Part shown: positions 33,126-41,526 of the stretch, piece by piece | How the letters are laid out: the number at the start of each line of letters is the position of its first letter | How positions within the stretch are numbered: position 1 is the first letter of the stretch | Origin: Ulvibacterium sp965228935 | GTDB taxonomy: Bacteria > Bacteroidota > Bacteroidia > Flavobacteriales > Flavobacteriaceae | NCBI RefSeq assembly: GCF_965228935.1 | Contig: NZ_OZ245846.1 | Coordinates: 2,604,001 to 2,668,000, forward strand | DNA: 64,000 nucleotides | Reading direction: 5' to 3' | Notes under the pieces: generated by a model | What the model saw: only the letters and a program-made list of their open reading frames with translations | Told to the model about the DNA's origin: nothing | Database searches by the model: none | Made by a program: the position numbers and the translations under genes

Positions 33126-33584
33126 ATGGATGGAATTACGATACGACCTGCCCTATTGGGTGATTTACCAATTCTCCAAAAATTCGAACAGGGCGTCATA
33201 CAGGCGGAAAGACCTTTAGACCCCACCATTAGGAAAGACCCGGTAAACTACTATGATCTGGAATCTATGATACGGGACGATGACTTTGCTGTGGTCGTAG
33301 CTGAGTACGAAGGCAATATTGTGGCATCTGGTTATGGCATGGCAAAAAAGGCAAGACACTATTTGGATCATACCTATTACGCTTATCTGGGATTTATGTA
33401 TACCGAGCCGGAATTTCGGGGAAAGGGGGTAAATCAAAAAGTTCTTTCCGCCCTAAAGGATTGGGCCATTTCCAAAAACTTGACCGAAATTCGCCTTACC
33501 GTATACGAAGATAATCCCATTGCTATAAAGGCTTACGAAAAGTTCGGATTTAAAAGGCATATTATTGAGATGCGTCTGGTGTAA
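33126..33584 (+). CDS. GNAT-family N-acetyltransferase
   Basis: A 152-residue acetyltransferase. The acetyl-CoA binding loop is in AYLGFMYTEPEFRGKGVNQK (R-G-K-G, about residues 87-106), followed by LTVYEDNPIAIKAYEKFGF. The substrate is unknown. It lies just upstream of kynU and could share its transcript or precede it with its own -7 box (TAGTTTTG at 33625-33632). Confidence 0.9.
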   Translation: MDGITIRPALLGDLPILQKFEQGVIQAERPLDPTIRKDPVNYYDLESMIRDDDFAVVVAEYEGNIVASGYGMAKKARHYLDHTYYAYLGFMYTEPEFRGKGVNQKVLSALKDWAISKNLTEIRLTVYEDNPIAIKAYEKFGFKRHIIEMRLV

Positions 33585-33643
33585 TTTTCTTAACTACCCC
33601 TTCCCATTATCCTTTTTGAAGTCGTAGTTTTGAAAAAAATAAT

Positions 33644-34924
33644 ATGCTGTTCCACAACTCCCTTGAATTTGCCCAAAAACTGGATGCCGAGGATCCTCTT
33701 GGAACCTATCGGGACGAATTTCATTTTCCTAAGATACATGGAAGGGAAGTCATCTATTTCACGGGCAATTCCCTTGGATTACAGCCCAAGCGCACCCAGA
33801 GTTATATTGATGAGATTATGACCGATTGGAAGGAATTGGCCGTAGAAGGCCATTTTCATGCCGATAAACCTTGGTGGGATTATCATGAAAGACTGGCCGA
33901 ACCCTTGGCAAAGATTGTTGGGGCCAGACCTAAGGAGGTATGTGTTATGAATACCCTTACCGTGAACCTTCATTTTTTGATGGTCTCTTTTTATACGCCT
34001 ACTCCGGATAGATTCAAGATTTTATGTGAGGAAAAGGCGTTTCCCTCGGATCAATATATGCTTCAGAGTCAGGTAAGGTGGCACGGTCTGGATCCGGAAG
34101 AGGCCATTGTAGCAATAAAAAAGAGGGAGGGAGAACACTTTTGGCGTACTGAGGATGTCCTTTCAAAAATCGAAGAAATTGGGGATGGACTTGCTTTGAT
34201 ATTCATGGGTGGTGTAAACTACTACAACGGTCAGTCTTTTGATATGCAGGCCATAACCCAAGCTGGAAGATCTGTAGGGGCAAATGTCGGGTGGGACCTG
34301 GCGCACGCTGCGGGAAATGTGGGTCTGGAACTGCATAATTGGGAGGTTGATTTTGCCGCATGGTGCAGCTACAAATACATGAACAGTGGCCCGGGCAACG
34401 CTTCGGGTATCTTTGTTCATGAAAAACATGTGGAAAACGAGACCATTCCCCGATTGGAAGGGTGGTGGGGAACCAAAAAGGAGACTCGTTTTTTAATGAA
34501 GCCCCAATTTGAACCTATGTCCAGCGCGGATGCCTGGCAACTTAGCAACCCCCCTGTGCTCTCTTTAGCTCCCTATTTGGCTTCCTTGGAAATGTTCGAT
34601 GAGGTTGGGATGCATGCGCTTATTGAAAAGCGAAACCGATTGACCACTTACCTGGAATTTATCTTAAAGGAAATCGGTAAGGAGGTAAATGGCTCCTTTG
34701 AAATTATTACCCCATTGGATAGAGGTTGTCAACTATCCGTTTTTTTACATGGCGAGGGAAGGCCCCTCTTTGATTTTCTGATGAAAAATGGTGTAATCGT
34801 TGATTGGAGGGAGCCCAATGTCATCCGTTTGGCACCGGCACCTTTTTATTGTTCCTTCTCGGATATGTACCATTTTGGCCAACTCTTGAAGCAAGGCATC
34901 CTATCCAAAACGGCTAGTAGATAG
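33644..34924 (+). CDS. kynU: Kynureninase
   Basis: A PLP enzyme that cleaves kynurenine or 3-hydroxykynurenine to anthranilate or 3-hydroxyanthranilate plus alanine. It has 426 residues, the normal length. Family landmarks: YFTGNSLGLQPKRT at the N-terminus, VNLHFLMVSFYTPT, DLAHAAGNVGLELHNW (Asp that contacts PLP), WCSYKYMNSGPG with the PLP lysine, and GWWG. The window also encodes kynurenine 3-monooxygenase (41527-42867), so 3-hydroxykynurenine is the likely substrate. Confidence 0.96.
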   Translation: MLFHNSLEFAQKLDAEDPLGTYRDEFHFPKIHGREVIYFTGNSLGLQPKRTQSYIDEIMTDWKELAVEGHFHADKPWWDYHERLAEPLAKIVGARPKEVCVMNTLTVNLHFLMVSFYTPTPDRFKILCEEKAFPSDQYMLQSQVRWHGLDPEEAIVAIKKREGEHFWRTEDVLSKIEEIGDGLALIFMGGVNYYNGQSFDMQAITQAGRSVGANVGWDLAHAAGNVGLELHNWEVDFAAWCSYKYMNSGPGNASGIFVHEKHVENETIPRLEGWWGTKKETRFLMKPQFEPMSSADAWQLSNPPVLSLAPYLASLEMFDEVGMHALIEKRNRLTTYLEFILKEIGKEVNGSFEIITPLDRGCQLSVFLHGEGRPLFDFLMKNGVIVDWREPNVIRLAPAPFYCSFSDMYHFGQLLKQGILSKTASR

Positions 34925-34988
34925 TTATTCGTTTTTAGTAGCTTTGCCGTCTATTAACAAAACCAACCCGTAATACCATCGACCTTAG

Positions 34989-36143
34989 ATGAAATCCCTC
35001 TTACTTATTCTTTCCAATGCCCGCTATTTTGGCCCAGCTTGGGTTTTTGCAAGTCTAAACATATTGTTTGGGACATGGGCCATATATATTCCAACGGTAA
35101 AGGAGAACTTGGGTATTGATAAGGCCCAATTGGGGATTGCTATTTTTTTTCTATCTCTTGGGGTCTTTACCATATTTCCGATTGCCTCGACGATAATAAA
35201 TAGGATAGGGGTAGGCAAAGCTACCGGGTACGGCGTCCTGCTGATTTGTATAACTGCGATATTGCCCATTGTGGCACCCAATTATTATACACTAATGGCC
35301 GGCTTATTCTTTTTTGGTGCCACCAACGGTTTTACGGACATTTCCATGAACACCCTGGTTACCGAATTGGAAAAGGAGGATAAGACGAAATTTATGTCCG
35401 CTTCCCACGGTTTTTTCAGTTTGGGGGGTGTTTTGGCGGGTCTGGGGAGTTTTTTGATCGGCCCATTGGCCAATCCGGCTTTGCACATGGGTATGGCCAT
35501 TGCCCTGATCTTTATAGTAAATCTTTTTTTTTATGGCAGATACAAGAATATAACGGCCGCTCCGGTGGAGAAGGAGCCTTTTAGCCTAAAACTGTTTAAA
35601 CCTTTATTGTTATTGGGATTGATTTCCTTTGTTTCCATGGGGAGCGAAGGTGCCATTGTGGACTGGAGCGGACTTTACCTCAAAGAGGTGAGTATTGCTC
35701 CGGAAGCGCTATGGGGGGCCGGATTTCTCGGCTTCCAGATTACGATGACCTTAGGGCGGTTCTTGGGTGATGGTATCAGTTCCAAGATCGGTTCGGTGAA
35801 AATGGTTTCCTTGGGTGCCCTTGTGGTAATTGCCGGCTATGCCTTGGTATTATCTACCCAAACGTATTTGGCCATATTGGGGTTTGCCCTGAGCGGCCTT
35901 GGTTTTTCCGTAATGGTTCCGGAAATTTTCCGGATAGGAGGTAACGTCAGGGGGGTGGATTCGTCCCAGGGCGTATCTTTCATAGCAGGAACGGGGTATA
36001 CCGGATTTTTGATCGCTCCGCCGATACTGGGGTTTTTGGCGGACAGTTTTTCCTTGGTAGCCTGTTTTTTGGTATTGACCTGCTGTGCCCTTCTAATTTT
36101 AGGGGCCACCTTTACGATGAACAAGAAAAGGATAAAATCCTGA
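34989..36143 (+). CDS. Major facilitator superfamily transporter
   Basis: A membrane protein of 384 residues with about 12 hydrophobic helices and central symmetry. It resembles the FucP/YbjJ-type MFS group (FFFGATNGFTDISMNTLVTELEK, DWSGLYLKE, GSEGAIVDWSG). The substrate is unknown; a sugar or small metabolite is typical. It starts 64 bases after kynU on the same strand, with a possible -7 box TAGCTTTG at 34939-34946, so it may or may not be co-transcribed. Confidence 0.88.
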   Translation: MKSLLLILSNARYFGPAWVFASLNILFGTWAIYIPTVKENLGIDKAQLGIAIFFLSLGVFTIFPIASTIINRIGVGKATGYGVLLICITAILPIVAPNYYTLMAGLFFFGATNGFTDISMNTLVTELEKEDKTKFMSASHGFFSLGGVLAGLGSFLIGPLANPALHMGMAIALIFIVNLFFYGRYKNITAAPVEKEPFSLKLFKPLLLLGLISFVSMGSEGAIVDWSGLYLKEVSIAPEALWGAGFLGFQITMTLGRFLGDGISSKIGSVKMVSLGALVVIAGYALVLSTQTYLAILGFALSGLGFSVMVPEIFRIGGNVRGVDSSQGVSFIAGTGYTGFLIAPPILGFLADSFSLVACFLVLTCCALLILGATFTMNKKRIKS

Positions 36144-36153
36144 TTTGGAGCTG

Positions 36154-36834
36154 TTAGTTGGTCTTTACCGCGACATCCGTAAAATACAGCTTAAAACTGC
36201 CATCCTCCTTTTGGTGCATCTTGGCAATTTTTAAACCGCCTATCTCCACATAGTCCTCCCAGGTGGTGATCAAGGAGGGCTCTGCCTGGTTTCCTTTACG
36301 GAATACCCATTCCTGTACCATAAAATCGTCCCCAAAGTAAAAGTCATAGGCATCCCCAGGGGTGTAACCGCCCTCGGAACCATATACCACCGTAAGCTTT
36401 TGCATGGGTTTTTTGCTTATGGGTGCCTCTACATTTTGGGAATGGTCATAATCGATGCTGTTCTTGTCCCATAAAATATTGATTGGGGCAATCAACCAGT
36501 ACTTATCATTTATAAAGCCCCCATTGGTCTTGTGGGTTATACTATCCATATCCTTTCTAAGGTAGGTGAGGGTGTCGGTAGCGTTTATGGCCGTAACCTC
36601 ATTGATCTTTGGTTTCCAGATCCAAGTGCGTTCAAAATGACTGGTGTCCCTATCCACATTAAAGGTGAATTTTAGTTCTTGGACCTCGTTCCAGTTTTCA
36701 AATCCGCTGGCATAGGCCAATTCTTCCAAAATGGTCAATTCCTTTTCAACTTCGGTCGGGGTCGTTTTTTTTTCGTTCTTACAGCCTATGACCAGTGTAA
36801 GGGCCAGTGCCAAGATATAGAGATATGGTTTCAT
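36154..36834 (-). CDS. Putative lipoprotein, LolA/DUF6503-like fold possible
   Basis: A 226-residue protein with a lipoprotein signal (LALTLVIGC, Cys at about residue 18). The body has alternating beta strands (ELKFTFNVDRD, RTWIWKPK, KYWLIAPINIL, KLTVVYGSEGG, YDFYFGDDFMVQEWVFRKG). This pattern resembles the outer-membrane lipoprotein-carrier-like proteins frequent in Bacteroidota. The family assignment is weak and no function is claimed. Convergent with the MFS gene, 10 bases apart. Confidence 0.72.
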   Translation of the reverse strand: MKPYLYILALALTLVIGCKNEKKTTPTEVEKELTILEELAYASGFENWNEVQELKFTFNVDRDTSHFERTWIWKPKINEVTAINATDTLTYLRKDMDSITHKTNGGFINDKYWLIAPINILWDKNSIDYDHSQNVEAPISKKPMQKLTVVYGSEGGYTPGDAYDFYFGDDFMVQEWVFRKGNQAEPSLITTWEDYVEIGGLKIAKMHQKEDGSFKLYFTDVAVKTN

Positions 36835-36947
36835 ACTTTGATTTTTTCAAAGATAATCAGTTTTATTCAGATGTCGATTCATTCATTTAGGGGGGTCAGG
36901 ATTCCCAATAATTTGATTAATTTTACCACTTCACAAGAAAATAAAAA

Positions 36948-37496
36948 ATGAGTTCAAAAAAAGGAAAAGTACAGGAAGCCATACAGGAAAAACTGCTCGA
37001 TGAACGGAAAGTCTTTTTATGGGGCATGGTGGACGATGATTCGGCCAAACACGTTATTGATCGTCTCTTGTATCTGGATCTTCAAAATAACAAGGAAATA
37101 CAGTTAATCATCAATAGTCCCGGAGGCTATGTAACATCGGGATTTGCCATTTACGATACCATCAAACAAATTAAAAGCCCGGTGTCCACGGTATGTTCGG
37201 GCCTTGCCGCTTCAATGGGCTCTATTTTGTTATCCGTTGGCGAAAAAGGAAGGCGGTTTATCCAACCCCATGCCCGGGTAATGATCCATCAACCCAGTGG
37301 CGGCGCAAGGGGGCAGGCATCCAATATAGAAATCCAGGCCAAGGAAATTATAAAGACCAAGGAATTGGGAGCCAAGATTTTAGCCGAGAATTGTGGGCAA
37401 ACCTTCGAAAAGGTCATGAAGGATTTTGACCGTGACTATTGGATGGGCGCCGAGGAATCCGTGGAATATGGTATTGTTGACGGAATTTTGGAATAG
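36948..37496 (+). CDS. clpP: ATP-dependent Clp protease proteolytic subunit
   Basis: A serine peptidase of the Clp machine, 182 residues. The catalytic triad is intact by alignment to known ClpP: Ser89 in AASMGS, His114 in MIHQP and Asp163 in DRDYW. NSPGG and GEKGRR motifs are present. The N-terminal axial loop region is short and the protein is shorter than the main ClpP of Flavobacteriia (about 220), so this may be a second ClpP paralogue. It is monocistronic, with an intergenic hairpin downstream. Confidence 0.93.
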   Translation: MSSKKGKVQEAIQEKLLDERKVFLWGMVDDDSAKHVIDRLLYLDLQNNKEIQLIINSPGGYVTSGFAIYDTIKQIKSPVSTVCSGLAASMGSILLSVGEKGRRFIQPHARVMIHQPSGGARGQASNIEIQAKEIIKTKELGAKILAENCGQTFEKVMKDFDRDYWMGAEESVEYGIVDGILE

Positions 37497-37542
37497 TCTC
37501 GCTCTAATTTGACAAAGCTCTTGTAGGGATTAAAATACTGAA

Positions 37543-37575
37543 AAAGTCCTTCGCAAACCTAATGTGAAGGACTTT
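37543..37575. terminator. Hairpin between clpP and the photolyase operon
   Basis: A perfect 10-bp stem AAAGTCCTTC (37543-37552) / GAAGGACTTT (37566-37575) with a 13-base loop lies between two convergent genes. The T-tract is short on either side, so efficiency as a bidirectional terminator is uncertain. Confidence 0.6.
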
Positions 37576-37675
37576 CTGAATATATATGGACGCCTAAGCG
37601 GAAAATTCGTTATATATACGTTGCAAAGATATTATAAGGATGTGATAGCACCGTTAAATGTTTATTAAATAGGGA

Positions 37676-39208
37676 TTAATACTTCCCGGGATTTTGAATG
37701 ATGTCTCTTGCGCGTTGCTTTAAATCCCTTAACTCTGGTTTGTCCTTTTTCTCCAAAAGATTTAACATCATACTCATCCTGGGGTTATTTACAAAATATT
37801 CCTTTTTCTCGTCCAAGAAGTTCCAATACAAAGCGTTGAAAGGACATCCTTGTTCACCGGTCTTTTGTTTTGGGCTATAGTGGCAATCGGTGCAGTAATT
37901 GCTCATTTTGTTGATGTAATTGGCACTACTAACGTAGGGTTTGGTGGCGACCAAGCCACCATCGGCAAACTGACTCATGCCCCGGGTATTGGTAATCTCT
38001 ACCCATTCCACCGCATCGATATAGATACCCAAATACCATTGATCTACTTCATCTGGATGGGTCTGGGTCAATAAGGCAAAGTTCCCCGTAACCATCAAAC
38101 GCTGTATGTGATGGGCATACGCGGTATCCAAACTTTGTTGTATGGCCTGTTTTAAACAATTCATTTTGGTATGCCCTGTCCAATAGAAGTCGGGTAGTTT
38201 ATTGTAGTTCCCAAGTTTATTATGGTCGCGGTAACTTGGCATTTCCTTCCAATAAATTCCGCGCATGTATTCGCGCCATCCGATAATTTGGCGTATAAAG
38301 CCCTCTATTTGGGAAATATGGATTTCATGGGAATGATGGTCATAGTACTCCAAAACCTGATTTACAACCTCCTTTGGTGAGAGCATTTTGCTGTTCATGG
38401 CAAACGAAAGTCGCGAGTGAAATAAAAATTTCTCATCTGTATGCATTGCGTCCTGATAGTCGCCAAAGTATTTCAAGAGATGTTCGCAAAAGTAATGTAC
38501 CATTAAAAGGCAGTCCTTTCTTGAAACGGGCCAGTTGAAATTGGCCTCGTCCAAATTTCCAAAAGTCTCTACTCCGGATGACCGTATCTGTTGTGCGACC
38601 GCAGAAACATCAACGCCAAACATCTTTTCTTGGGGAATCCGCGGGGTTCCTTTCCATTTTTTCCGGTTACTTTGGTCAAAATTCCATTTACTGCCCTTGG
38701 GTTGTCCATTTACCATGAGGATATCATGCTTTTTTCGCATCATCCGGTAAAAGCTTTCCATGATCAATTGTTGCTTTCCTTTGAAGAAATCCTTTAACTC
38801 ATGTCGTGTGGTGTAAAAATGTTCCGTATCATAGGATTCGGTTTCTACACCCAGTATTGGGCAGATAGATTGGAGTTGGGAGTCCAGTCGGTATTCATCG
38901 GGGAGTTGGTACTCGAATTTTTCAGCCCCCGAATGTTCCATGTACATCGTTATCAATTTTTCCAGGTCTTGTGGGTTTTCGGGATCCCCGATCTTTAAGT
39001 AGATGACCTTATGCCCTTTTTTTTCAAGTTCTTTGGCAAAATTTCGCATGGAGATAAAAAAAGCGACAACCTTTTGAATATGGTGTTTTACATAATCGGT
39101 TTCCTGCCGCAATTCGGCCATAAGATACGTCGTGGAATCATCGACCTCGTTGAACCAGCTATGCTCTAGATTGAGTTGGTCTCCTAATATAAGTCGCAGT
39201 ATTTTCAT
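37676..39208 (-). CDS. FeS-containing bacterial photolyase/cryptochrome ((6-4) photolyase type)
   Basis: A flavin-dependent DNA repair or light-sensing protein of the FeS-BCP class, 510 residues. The start LRLILGDQLNLEHSWF is the family hallmark. Four cysteines fit the 4Fe-4S cluster of this class: one in KMNCLKQ and three in YCTDCHYSPKQKTGEQGC near the C-terminus. Characterised relatives (PhrB of Agrobacterium) repair (6-4) photoproducts. It is the last gene of a four-gene operon, 28 bases after the DASH cryptochrome. Confidence 0.92.
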   Translation of the reverse strand: MKILRLILGDQLNLEHSWFNEVDDSTTYLMAELRQETDYVKHHIQKVVAFFISMRNFAKELEKKGHKVIYLKIGDPENPQDLEKLITMYMEHSGAEKFEYQLPDEYRLDSQLQSICPILGVETESYDTEHFYTTRHELKDFFKGKQQLIMESFYRMMRKKHDILMVNGQPKGSKWNFDQSNRKKWKGTPRIPQEKMFGVDVSAVAQQIRSSGVETFGNLDEANFNWPVSRKDCLLMVHYFCEHLLKYFGDYQDAMHTDEKFLFHSRLSFAMNSKMLSPKEVVNQVLEYYDHHSHEIHISQIEGFIRQIIGWREYMRGIYWKEMPSYRDHNKLGNYNKLPDFYWTGHTKMNCLKQAIQQSLDTAYAHHIQRLMVTGNFALLTQTHPDEVDQWYLGIYIDAVEWVEITNTRGMSQFADGGLVATKPYVSSANYINKMSNYCTDCHYSPKQKTGEQGCPFNALYWNFLDEKKEYFVNNPRMSMMLNLLEKKDKPELRDLKQRARDIIQNPGKY

Positions 39209-39236
39209 TTCTTAGATGAGTTTCGGCACACGATTC

Positions 39237-40532
39237 TTAAAAAAGCGTTTCTTGAAGCCAAAGTGCTTGAAATTTTCCATTGGGGTCGTATCGCTCGGCT
39301 TGTCTTCTACTATTAAATGCACGATTACGCGGGTCATTACCGACTCCACTATTGTACATCCAATTACCCCAATTGCTATGTACATCGTAGTCCAGGAGCA
39401 TACTTTCAAAATAGGCTGCCCCTATGCGCCAATCCTGTTCCAGTACCCGCGACCAAAAACTGGCCACGTTTTGTCGTCCTCGGTTACTCATCCATCCGGT
39501 ATGGGCTATTTCCTTCATATTGGCATTTATAAAAGGTTCCGTGGTCTGACCGGAAATCCAGCTTTCCGTAGTTCTTTTGGATGTTTTCCATTTGTATTTC
39601 CTATTGAGGATACCCCCGATATGAAAGATGTCGTTGCCATGTTTTAGGGAAACATATTTGAAGAAGTCCCGCCAAATAAGTTCAAAAATAAGCCAATACG
39701 TATCTTGATTTTTTCTAACGACCCTTTCAAATTCCTTAACCTCCCAATAGATGGTCCGGGCCGAAATGCTTCCATTGGCCAGCCAAGCCGAGAGCTTGGA
39801 ACTATATCCCGGGCCCATCAGGCCGTTGCGTGTCTTTTTGTAAAAAGCCAATTTTTGGGTTTCCCAGAAATAGTCCTGCACTCTTTCTTGAGCGTTGGTT
39901 TCACCGCCTTGGAAAGGGAAGGCCGTTCTGGTATCGATACTGAAATTGTTCAATCCCAAATCCTTCAAACTGGGAACCTCGCTGTTATTTTCGACTAAAT
40001 TTGTTGAGGGCCTAACCTTTGGGCTTTCCAAAGTGGGCCTCACTTTGCCATAGGTTTCGCACTTTTTCCTAAATTCTGTAAAGACCTTTGGAATCTGTTG
40101 AAAGCTATCGTAGGGAATATCGTCCGGATGAAATAGAAACTGATCGTAGCTTTCCTCAAAATTCACGGAAGCCGGAACATGGGCAATTACGGCGTCGCGT
40201 GCTTTGTTTTCGTCCCTTGTCCATTCTTTTTGTAGAAATACGTTTTGTATCCCGTGTTCATGTATGAATTTTGGAATCCGGTTTTTAGGGCTGTCTAGGT
40301 AAACGAACAATGGAATGTTTAACTTCTTTAGGTTTTCTTTTAGTTGGATGACGGTTTCGATCAAAAATCGGGCCCTAAACCTTTCTGTTTTTCTAAAGCC
40401 ATAGTCGCCCATGCCAAAAAGCAATGGGTCAAAACAATAAATACCCATTACTTTATCTCCGGAACATGCTTTGTTAAGGGAAGAATTGTCGGCTATCCTA
40501 AGATCGTTCCTAAACCAAATTAGATTGTTCAT
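39237..40532 (-). CDS. DASH-family cryptochrome
   Basis: A photolyase/cryptochrome-family flavoprotein of 431 residues. N-terminal LIWFRNDLRIADNSSL is the Rossmann domain with the antenna site. The FAD-binding C-terminal domain includes LIWRDFFKYVSLKHG, MSNRGRQNVASFW and FESMLLDYDVHSNWGNW, the typical DASH signature with the NW..Y end. DASH proteins repair cyclobutane dimers in single-stranded DNA and may signal. It is cotranscribed with a DUF2256 protein upstream and the FeS photolyase downstream. Confidence 0.95.
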   Translation of the reverse strand: MNNLIWFRNDLRIADNSSLNKACSGDKVMGIYCFDPLLFGMGDYGFRKTERFRARFLIETVIQLKENLKKLNIPLFVYLDSPKNRIPKFIHEHGIQNVFLQKEWTRDENKARDAVIAHVPASVNFEESYDQFLFHPDDIPYDSFQQIPKVFTEFRKKCETYGKVRPTLESPKVRPSTNLVENNSEVPSLKDLGLNNFSIDTRTAFPFQGGETNAQERVQDYFWETQKLAFYKKTRNGLMGPGYSSKLSAWLANGSISARTIYWEVKEFERVVRKNQDTYWLIFELIWRDFFKYVSLKHGNDIFHIGGILNRKYKWKTSKRTTESWISGQTTEPFINANMKEIAHTGWMSNRGRQNVASFWSRVLEQDWRIGAAYFESMLLDYDVHSNWGNWMYNSGVGNDPRNRAFNSRRQAERYDPNGKFQALWLQETLF

Positions 40533-40576
40533 CTACAATGTAAAAAGGGCTTCTAGTTAAATTTGTTTCAAAATGG

Positions 40577-40741
40577 TCAGTGCGGTTGACGACTTTCAGT
40601 CTTTAATCTTTTATTTCGTCTACATCGTTCACTACAGTATTTTACGGTTTCCCAGTTTTTTCTCCATTTTCTTCGCCAACGAAACTCTAGGCCGCAAGTC
40701 TCACAGATTTTAATAGGAAGGTCAACCTTTTTATGGGCCAT
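40577..40741 (-). CDS. DUF2256 small zinc-finger-like protein
   Basis: A basic protein of 54 residues from ATG 40741. Four cysteines form a CxxC...CxxxC pattern (KICETCGLEFRWRRKW and YCSERCRRNKR) with many Lys/Arg/Trp. DUF2256 proteins are nearly always encoded next to, or fused with, cryptochrome/photolyase genes, which fits this place between flavin reductase and cry-DASH. Likely a nucleic-acid-binding accessory, by inference. It is shorter than most predictors accept, but the cysteine pattern makes it convincing. Confidence 0.9.
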   Translation of the reverse strand: MAHKKVDLPIKICETCGLEFRWRRKWRKNWETVKYCSERCRRNKRLKTESRQPH

Positions 40742-40748
40742 TTTTGAT

Positions 40749-41372
40749 TTACTTAAATTCATCCGGTCTGGCATAGGCCAAGCGGGCCAGCAGTTCGGGA
40801 AGGGCATAACCATCCAGTCCTATGGCCGATAGGGTCTGTGCCTTGTCCAATTGTACCCATCCATCCGTATGCTGAATAGTTTTAGGTAAATAGATGTGAC
40901 GAATACTTCCGATGATCAAAAGGCAACCGTTTTCCTTTATTTCATAAGCATTCTCATAACGGCACCCCAGTTTTATGATACTTTCCTTAACGTAGGGTGC
41001 GCGAAAGTCGTCCAAATACTCTGGGGTCAAGCCCGTTTTTTCAAATTCGGAGATTCCCTTTTCATATTTTGCCGAAGTTTGATGTGCCTGCTCCAATATG
41101 GATTTATTTACATGATTAAGGGTAAAATCCCCGTTTTGTCTTAGATTTTCATAGGTATCCCGTCTGACGGTTAGCGGTCTAAGGATAAAACCTAAAAGTG
41201 CTGGATTACTTCCTATATGTATAATGGAATTAAAAATGGCCAGATTGGTAATTCCTTTCCCGGAAATTGTTCCAAGCAGGTTGCAGGATTTATATCCTGT
41301 ACAACTATTGATAAGGTTGGATTTATAACGGGTGGGGAGATTGTCCAAATCGGACTTGGAATAGTGCACCAT
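40749..41372 (-). CDS. Flavin reductase-like FMN-binding protein
   Basis: A protein of 207 residues in the flavin reductase / pyridoxamine-oxidase-like fold. Visible family features: LINSCTGYKSCNLLGTISGKGITNLAIFNSIIHIGSNPALLGF at the N-terminus (the FMN phosphate region) and TYENLRQNGDFTLNHV. It may keep the flavins of the neighbouring photolyases reduced, or bind FMN for another role (inference). It is the first gene of the operon, seven bases before DUF2256, and divergent from the kmo gene across 154 A+T-rich bases. Confidence 0.88.
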   Translation of the reverse strand: MVHYSKSDLDNLPTRYKSNLINSCTGYKSCNLLGTISGKGITNLAIFNSIIHIGSNPALLGFILRPLTVRRDTYENLRQNGDFTLNHVNKSILEQAHQTSAKYEKGISEFEKTGLTPEYLDDFRAPYVKESIIKLGCRYENAYEIKENGCLLIIGSIRHIYLPKTIQHTDGWVQLDKAQTLSAIGLDGYALPELLARLAYARPDEFK

Positions 41373-41401
41373 ATATTTTTTGTTTTACTAAATTAAATAA
41401 A

Positions 41402-41423
41402 AGTTAAACAAAAAATGTTAACT
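41402..41423. promoter_or_regulatory. Inverted repeat in the photolyase/kmo divergent promoter region
   Basis: AGTTAA (41402-41407) and TTAACT (41418-41423) are perfect complements around a 10-base A-rich centre, 30 bases upstream of the flavin reductase start. No TAnnTTTG box with suitable spacing was found for that operon, so an alternative sigma factor or regulator is plausible. The half-sites are short and may be chance in A+T-rich DNA. Confidence 0.3.
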
Positions 41424-41526
41424 AATCTCTAAACTTGACATTTCAGATTGCTTTTCAAGGCTTTTATCAGGGATGTTTAAATTTTAGTACATTTACCATC
41501 TTTAACCCATAGCCTATCGGTTTTTT

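Noticed and set aside
39216..39647. Plus-strand ORFs opposite the two photolyase genes
   Set aside because: Shadow frames: the minus-strand proteins carry clear family motifs across the same bases.
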